Assembly (NCBI GenBank): GCA_964411425.1
Contig: CAYPKW010000059.1
Location: 1-16,774, forward strand
Direction: 5' to 3'
Length of the DNA: 16,774 nucleotides
Origin: CAYPKW01 sp964411425
GTDB taxonomy: Bacteria; Pseudomonadota; Alphaproteobacteria; Dongiales; Dongiaceae
Every line of letters begins with the position of its first letter. Positions within the stretch are counted from its first letter, which is position 1. Positions 14,636 to 16,774 of this stretch are shown here, one piece after another. A program made the translations under genes and the position numbers. Below the pieces are notes generated by a model. The model was not told the origin of the DNA. It saw nothing but the letters and a program-made list of their open reading frames with translations, and searched no databases.

Positions 14636-14663
14636 ATGATAGACTCGCATCGGAAAAAGTGAA
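14636..14663 (-). promoter_or_regulatory. Candidate sigma-70 promoter for the aminotransferase/dehydrogenase pair
   Basis: Read on the minus strand, TTCACT (14663-14658, 4 of 6 to consensus) is followed after 16 bp by TATCAT (14641-14636, 5 of 6). Transcription would begin near 14629, about 25 nt before ATG 14603. It lies in the 98-bp divergent gap shared with pyridoxine 4-oxidase. I see no comparably good plus-strand promoter there. Confidence 0.5.
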
Positions 14664-14701
14664 ACCAATATCCGGCCGCGGTGGGGATCGGTTCATGGCG
14701 C

Positions 14702-16417
14702 ATGCGCTCTCGACCGGAACATCGGTTCGATTTCCTCGTCATCGGTTCGGGCGCCGCCGGATCGGTGTTGGCGGCTCGCCTCAGCGAAGATCCCGGCCTG
14801 CGGGTCGGCGTGGTCGAGGCCGGCGGACCGGCGATCGATCCGCTGATCGCGGCGCCGGCCCGATGGCCGGCCCTGCAGGGCAGCGACGTCGACTGGGCGT
14901 ATCGCACCCTGCCGCAACGCCGCACCGCGAATCGGGTGCATGACTGGCCTCGTGGGCGCGTGGTCGGGGGTTCGACCGCGATCAACGCCATGGCGCATGT
15001 GCGCGGGCACCCGAGCGATTTCGACCGCTGGGTTGCCGGCGGCTGCATCGGGTGGGGCTATCTCGACCTGTTGCCCTATTTCATTCGTTCCGAAACGTAC
15101 ACGCCGGGCGCTTCCGAGTACCATGGCGACAGCGGACCGATTCATCTGATCCGCCCGGTCGAGCCCAATCCGGTGACCGTCGCCTACATGCAGGCCGGCG
15201 CCGAGATCGGTATTCCACCGATTGACGAGCACAACGGCCCGCGCCTCGCGGGAGCCACGCTCAATACGCTCACGATCAAGGACGACAAGCGGCAGACCGT
15301 TGCCGACGCCTACCTGACCCCGGTCATGGGGCGACCTAATCTCAGGCTGTTCACCGAGACCGAGGTTGCGTGGCTGACGATGGAGGGGGCGCGGTGTCGA
15401 GGAGCGCTGGCGCGGGCGCGGGGCGGAACGGTCGAATTGGCCGCCGAACGCGGTGTCATCCTGGCGGCCGGTACGATCGGCTCGCCGGTGCTGTTGTTGC
15501 GCTCCGGTATCGGTCCCGCCGATGAGTTGCGCGCGCTGGGCATCGCGGTCAAACACGACCTGCCCGCGGTCGGGCGCAATTTGCACGATCATCTATTGTC
15601 GGGCGGCAACGTTTACCGCTCGCGCCGCGGCGTGCCGCCGTCCAAGTATCAGCATTCCGAATCTCTGATGTATATCGAGCGTACGGGGGAAGGCGCGCCG
15701 CCGGAACTGGTCCTGGCCTGCGTCGTGCTGCCGGTGACCGCCGAGCGGTTCACGCCGCCGCCGGTTGGCGAGTCGTATACGTTGATGTTCGGCTTCACCC
15801 ATCCGAGAAGCCGCGGTTCGATTCGGCTTGCTTCGTCCGATCCAGGCAAGCAGCCGGCGATCGATCCGAACTATCTGGCCGAGGAATATGATCGCGAGGC
15901 GTATCTGGCGGCGCTGGCAATGGCGCGGGCGGTCGGCGGCGCGAAGGCGCTGGCGGAATGGCGTGCCGAGGAGGTGCTGCCGGGCCCCGCCGTGAAGAGC
16001 AGGGCGGATAGGCTCGCATTCCTGGAGAAGGCGGCATTGACCCATCACCATCCGGTCGGCACCTGCCGGATGGGCATTGACGCTGGGGCCGTGGTCGACC
16101 CGGCTCTCAAGGTGAGCGGCGTGGACGGCCTCTATGTCTGCGACGCATCGATATTTCCCTCGATCGCCACCGGGCCGATCAACGCGGCGGTGATCGCGCT
16201 GGCGGAGCGCGCCAGCGACTTGCTGAAAGGCCGGACGCCGCTGGCGCCGGCGCGTCTGCCGGCCGGCACGGCGAGCGACGATCATTCGCACCATGGGGGA
16301 ACATCGCCGGGGCGACTTGGGGAGGGGAATCTGGGCCCAAACATCGGGCAGCAAGCCCCCAGCGCCGGCACAAGTCCCAACAACAACACGGCTCGAAGGA
16401 TGGCTCGACGCGACTGA
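14702..16417 (+). CDS. Pyridoxine 4-oxidase/dehydrogenase (GMC family)
   Basis: This is a 571-aa FAD-dependent GMC enzyme proposed to oxidise the 4-hydroxymethyl of pyridoxine to give pyridoxal (EC 1.1.3.12). Visible features are GSGAAG (15-20), GMC signature RGRVVGGSTAINAMAHVRGH, and THHHPVGTCRMG with catalytic His450. WPALQG, GRNLHDHLLSGGNVY and VPPSKYQHSES match the Mesorhizobium loti pyridoxine 4-oxidase from memory. At the usual second catalytic Asn/His position it has Pro492 (GPIN), a substitution I recall in that oxidase. The start is uncertain between ATG 14702 and GTG 14681. The family domain ends near residue 511. The last 60 residues are a low-complexity tail (Gly, Pro, Ser, Asn, Arg) overlapping an antisense lipoprotein gene. 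It is divergent from the aminotransferase. Confidence 0.85.
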   Translation: MRSRPEHRFDFLVIGSGAAGSVLAARLSEDPGLRVGVVEAGGPAIDPLIAAPARWPALQGSDVDWAYRTLPQRRTANRVHDWPRGRVVGGSTAINAMAHVRGHPSDFDRWVAGGCIGWGYLDLLPYFIRSETYTPGASEYHGDSGPIHLIRPVEPNPVTVAYMQAGAEIGIPPIDEHNGPRLAGATLNTLTIKDDKRQTVADAYLTPVMGRPNLRLFTETEVAWLTMEGARCRGALARARGGTVELAAERGVILAAGTIGSPVLLLRSGIGPADELRALGIAVKHDLPAVGRNLHDHLLSGGNVYRSRRGVPPSKYQHSESLMYIERTGEGAPPELVLACVVLPVTAERFTPPPVGESYTLMFGFTHPRSRGSIRLASSDPGKQPAIDPNYLAEEYDREAYLAALAMARAVGGAKALAEWRAEEVLPGPAVKSRADRLAFLEKAALTHHHPVGTCRMGIDAGAVVDPALKVSGVDGLYVCDASIFPSIATGPINAAVIALAERASDLLKGRTPLAPARLPAGTASDDHSHHGGTSPGRLGEGNLGPNIGQQAPSAGTSPNNNTARRMARRD

Positions 16418-16428
16418 TGGCGTAACAT
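16282..16428 (-). CDS. Small predicted lipoprotein, 48 aa
   Basis: This is a 48-aa ORF with a clear lipoprotein signal: basic MLRHQSRRAILR, hydrophobic AVLLLGLVPA, then lipobox LGAC with lipidated Cys26 followed by Cys27. The mature part is only 23 residues, Pro/Arg-rich, ending PPWCE, with three cysteines. ATG 16428 has an excellent Shine-Dalgarno sequence (AAAGGAG, 8-nt spacing, around 16437-16443). I do not recognise the family. It could resemble small envelope lipoproteins of unknown role. It is almost wholly antisense to the low-complexity tail of the pyridoxine oxidase, and the two genes end within each other. The lipobox plus ribosome binding site make it more believable than the usual antisense ORF. 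Confidence 0.6.
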   Translation of the reverse strand: MLRHQSRRAILRAVLLLGLVPALGACCPMFGPRFPSPSRPGDVPPWCE

Positions 16429-16730
16429 GAGGCGCACTCCTTTGAACTGGGAGTTCCCAGATGCCTCCTCCCAGGCATTGGAAAGGGTAGCACAATTGAG
16501 CATTGACCGACAGCGTGACCGCGTGGCGCAGACCGAAAAGGCCTCCGCTGAGTCAATCGGCGGGACCTCGTCGCCGTTGGGTCTTCAAGAACAATCCCGC
16601 TCACGAGTGGCTGATTGCGTCCTGAAGGGCGCCGGCCGAAATCGCTCCGTCGCAGCGCGTCCCCTTGCGCGGGAAGTACTCTATACTCCCGCCTCGTCGC
16701 CGGCGCGGGCGGCCATGGAGAGACGCCGCC
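16429..16730. other. 302-bp gap before the last gene: hairpins and a -10-like box
   Basis: Near its left end are two adjacent inverted repeats: CTGGGA-GT-TCCCAG (16447-16460) and ATGCCT-CCTCCC-AGGCAT (16461-16478). They fall in the presumed 5' leader of the minus-strand lipoprotein gene. Near the right end TATACT (16682-16687) is a good -10 box for the plus-strand gene at 16731, but a matching -35 is not evident. I see no tRNA or other structured RNA and no convincing gene between 16504 and 16680. Confidence 0.4.
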
Positions 16731-16774
16731 ATGATCATCGAAGGCTTTACTCCCTTGAGCGCGCTCGTCGGCGG
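16731..16774 (+). CDS. YeeE/YedE-like membrane protein, 5' fragment
   Basis: Only the first 14 codons are in the window. ATG 16731 follows a GGAGAGA Shine-Dalgarno sequence at 16717-16723. The visible peptide MIIEGFTPLSALVG resembles the N-terminus common in YeeE/YedE (sulfur/thiosulfate transport, DUF395) proteins, where a FTPLSAL segment leads into the first membrane helix. The identification rests on very few residues. No link to B6 catabolism is evident, so the cluster may end before this gene. Confidence 0.5.
   Translation, partial: MIIEGFTPLSALVG

Noticed and set aside
16504..16680. Possible tRNA or small RNA in the gap before the last gene
   Set aside because: No cloverleaf arms, T-loop motif or strong terminator could be found by eye.

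Overview
This window looks like a high-GC chromosomal segment from an alphaproteobacterium, perhaps of the Hyphomicrobiales or Rhodospirillales. The base is codon use, AGGAGG-type ribosome binding sites, and close resemblance of several proteins to the Mesorhizobium loti vitamin B6 degradation enzymes as I remember them. No database search was run. I see no IS element, tRNA, rRNA or CRISPR.

Layout. Positions 85-529 hold two small unrecognised ORFs. Then comes a minus-strand GMC oxidoreductase (599-2212, proposed 4-pyridoxate dehydrogenase). A 237-bp divergent control region separates it from a long plus-strand series: a gentisate/salicylate dioxygenase-like bicupin (2450-3601), a seven-repeat LVIVD beta-propeller (3639-4766), a RidA-family protein (4790-5170), a glutathione S-transferase (5262-5864), an HAD-family dehydrogenase matching FHMPC dehydrogenase (5899-6819), a four-gene BMP-type ABC importer (6963-11750) and 4-pyridoxolactonase (11771-12577). 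Facing this series are pyridoxal 4-dehydrogenase (12617-13357) and pyridoxamine-pyruvate aminotransferase (13422-14603), both on the minus strand. Divergent from them is a second GMC enzyme matching pyridoxine 4-oxidase (14702-16417). A tiny lipoprotein gene lies antisense to its 3' end, and a YeeE/YedE-like gene begins at the right edge.

How it works together. The window encodes a complete upper vitamin B6 catabolic route. Pyridoxine (oxidase) and pyridoxamine (aminotransferase) are converted to pyridoxal. Pyridoxal goes to 4-pyridoxolactone, then 4-pyridoxate, then 5-formyl-3-hydroxy-2-methylpyridine-4-carboxylate, then 3-hydroxy-2-methylpyridine-4,5-dicarboxylate (HMPDC). The known lower genes (HMPDC decarboxylase, the flavin ring-opening oxygenase MHPCO, and the acetamidomethylene-succinate hydrolase) are not in the window. 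In their place is the bicupin, LVIVD, RidA and GST module. HMPDC is a salicylate-like ortho-hydroxy-carboxylate. Cleavage of C3-C4 by a salicylate-dioxygenase-like bicupin would give an N-substituted 2-iminopropanoate, which is RidA-type chemistry. I therefore propose an undescribed lower branch of B6 catabolism, plus a BMP-family importer for B6 vitamers. Both are inferences from context and chemistry.

Regulation. No regulator gene is visible. The importer has its own upstream region with a perfect LacI-type palindrome (6932-6941), and an 18-bp-arm hairpin (8046-8095) separates the binding-protein gene from the ATPase gene.
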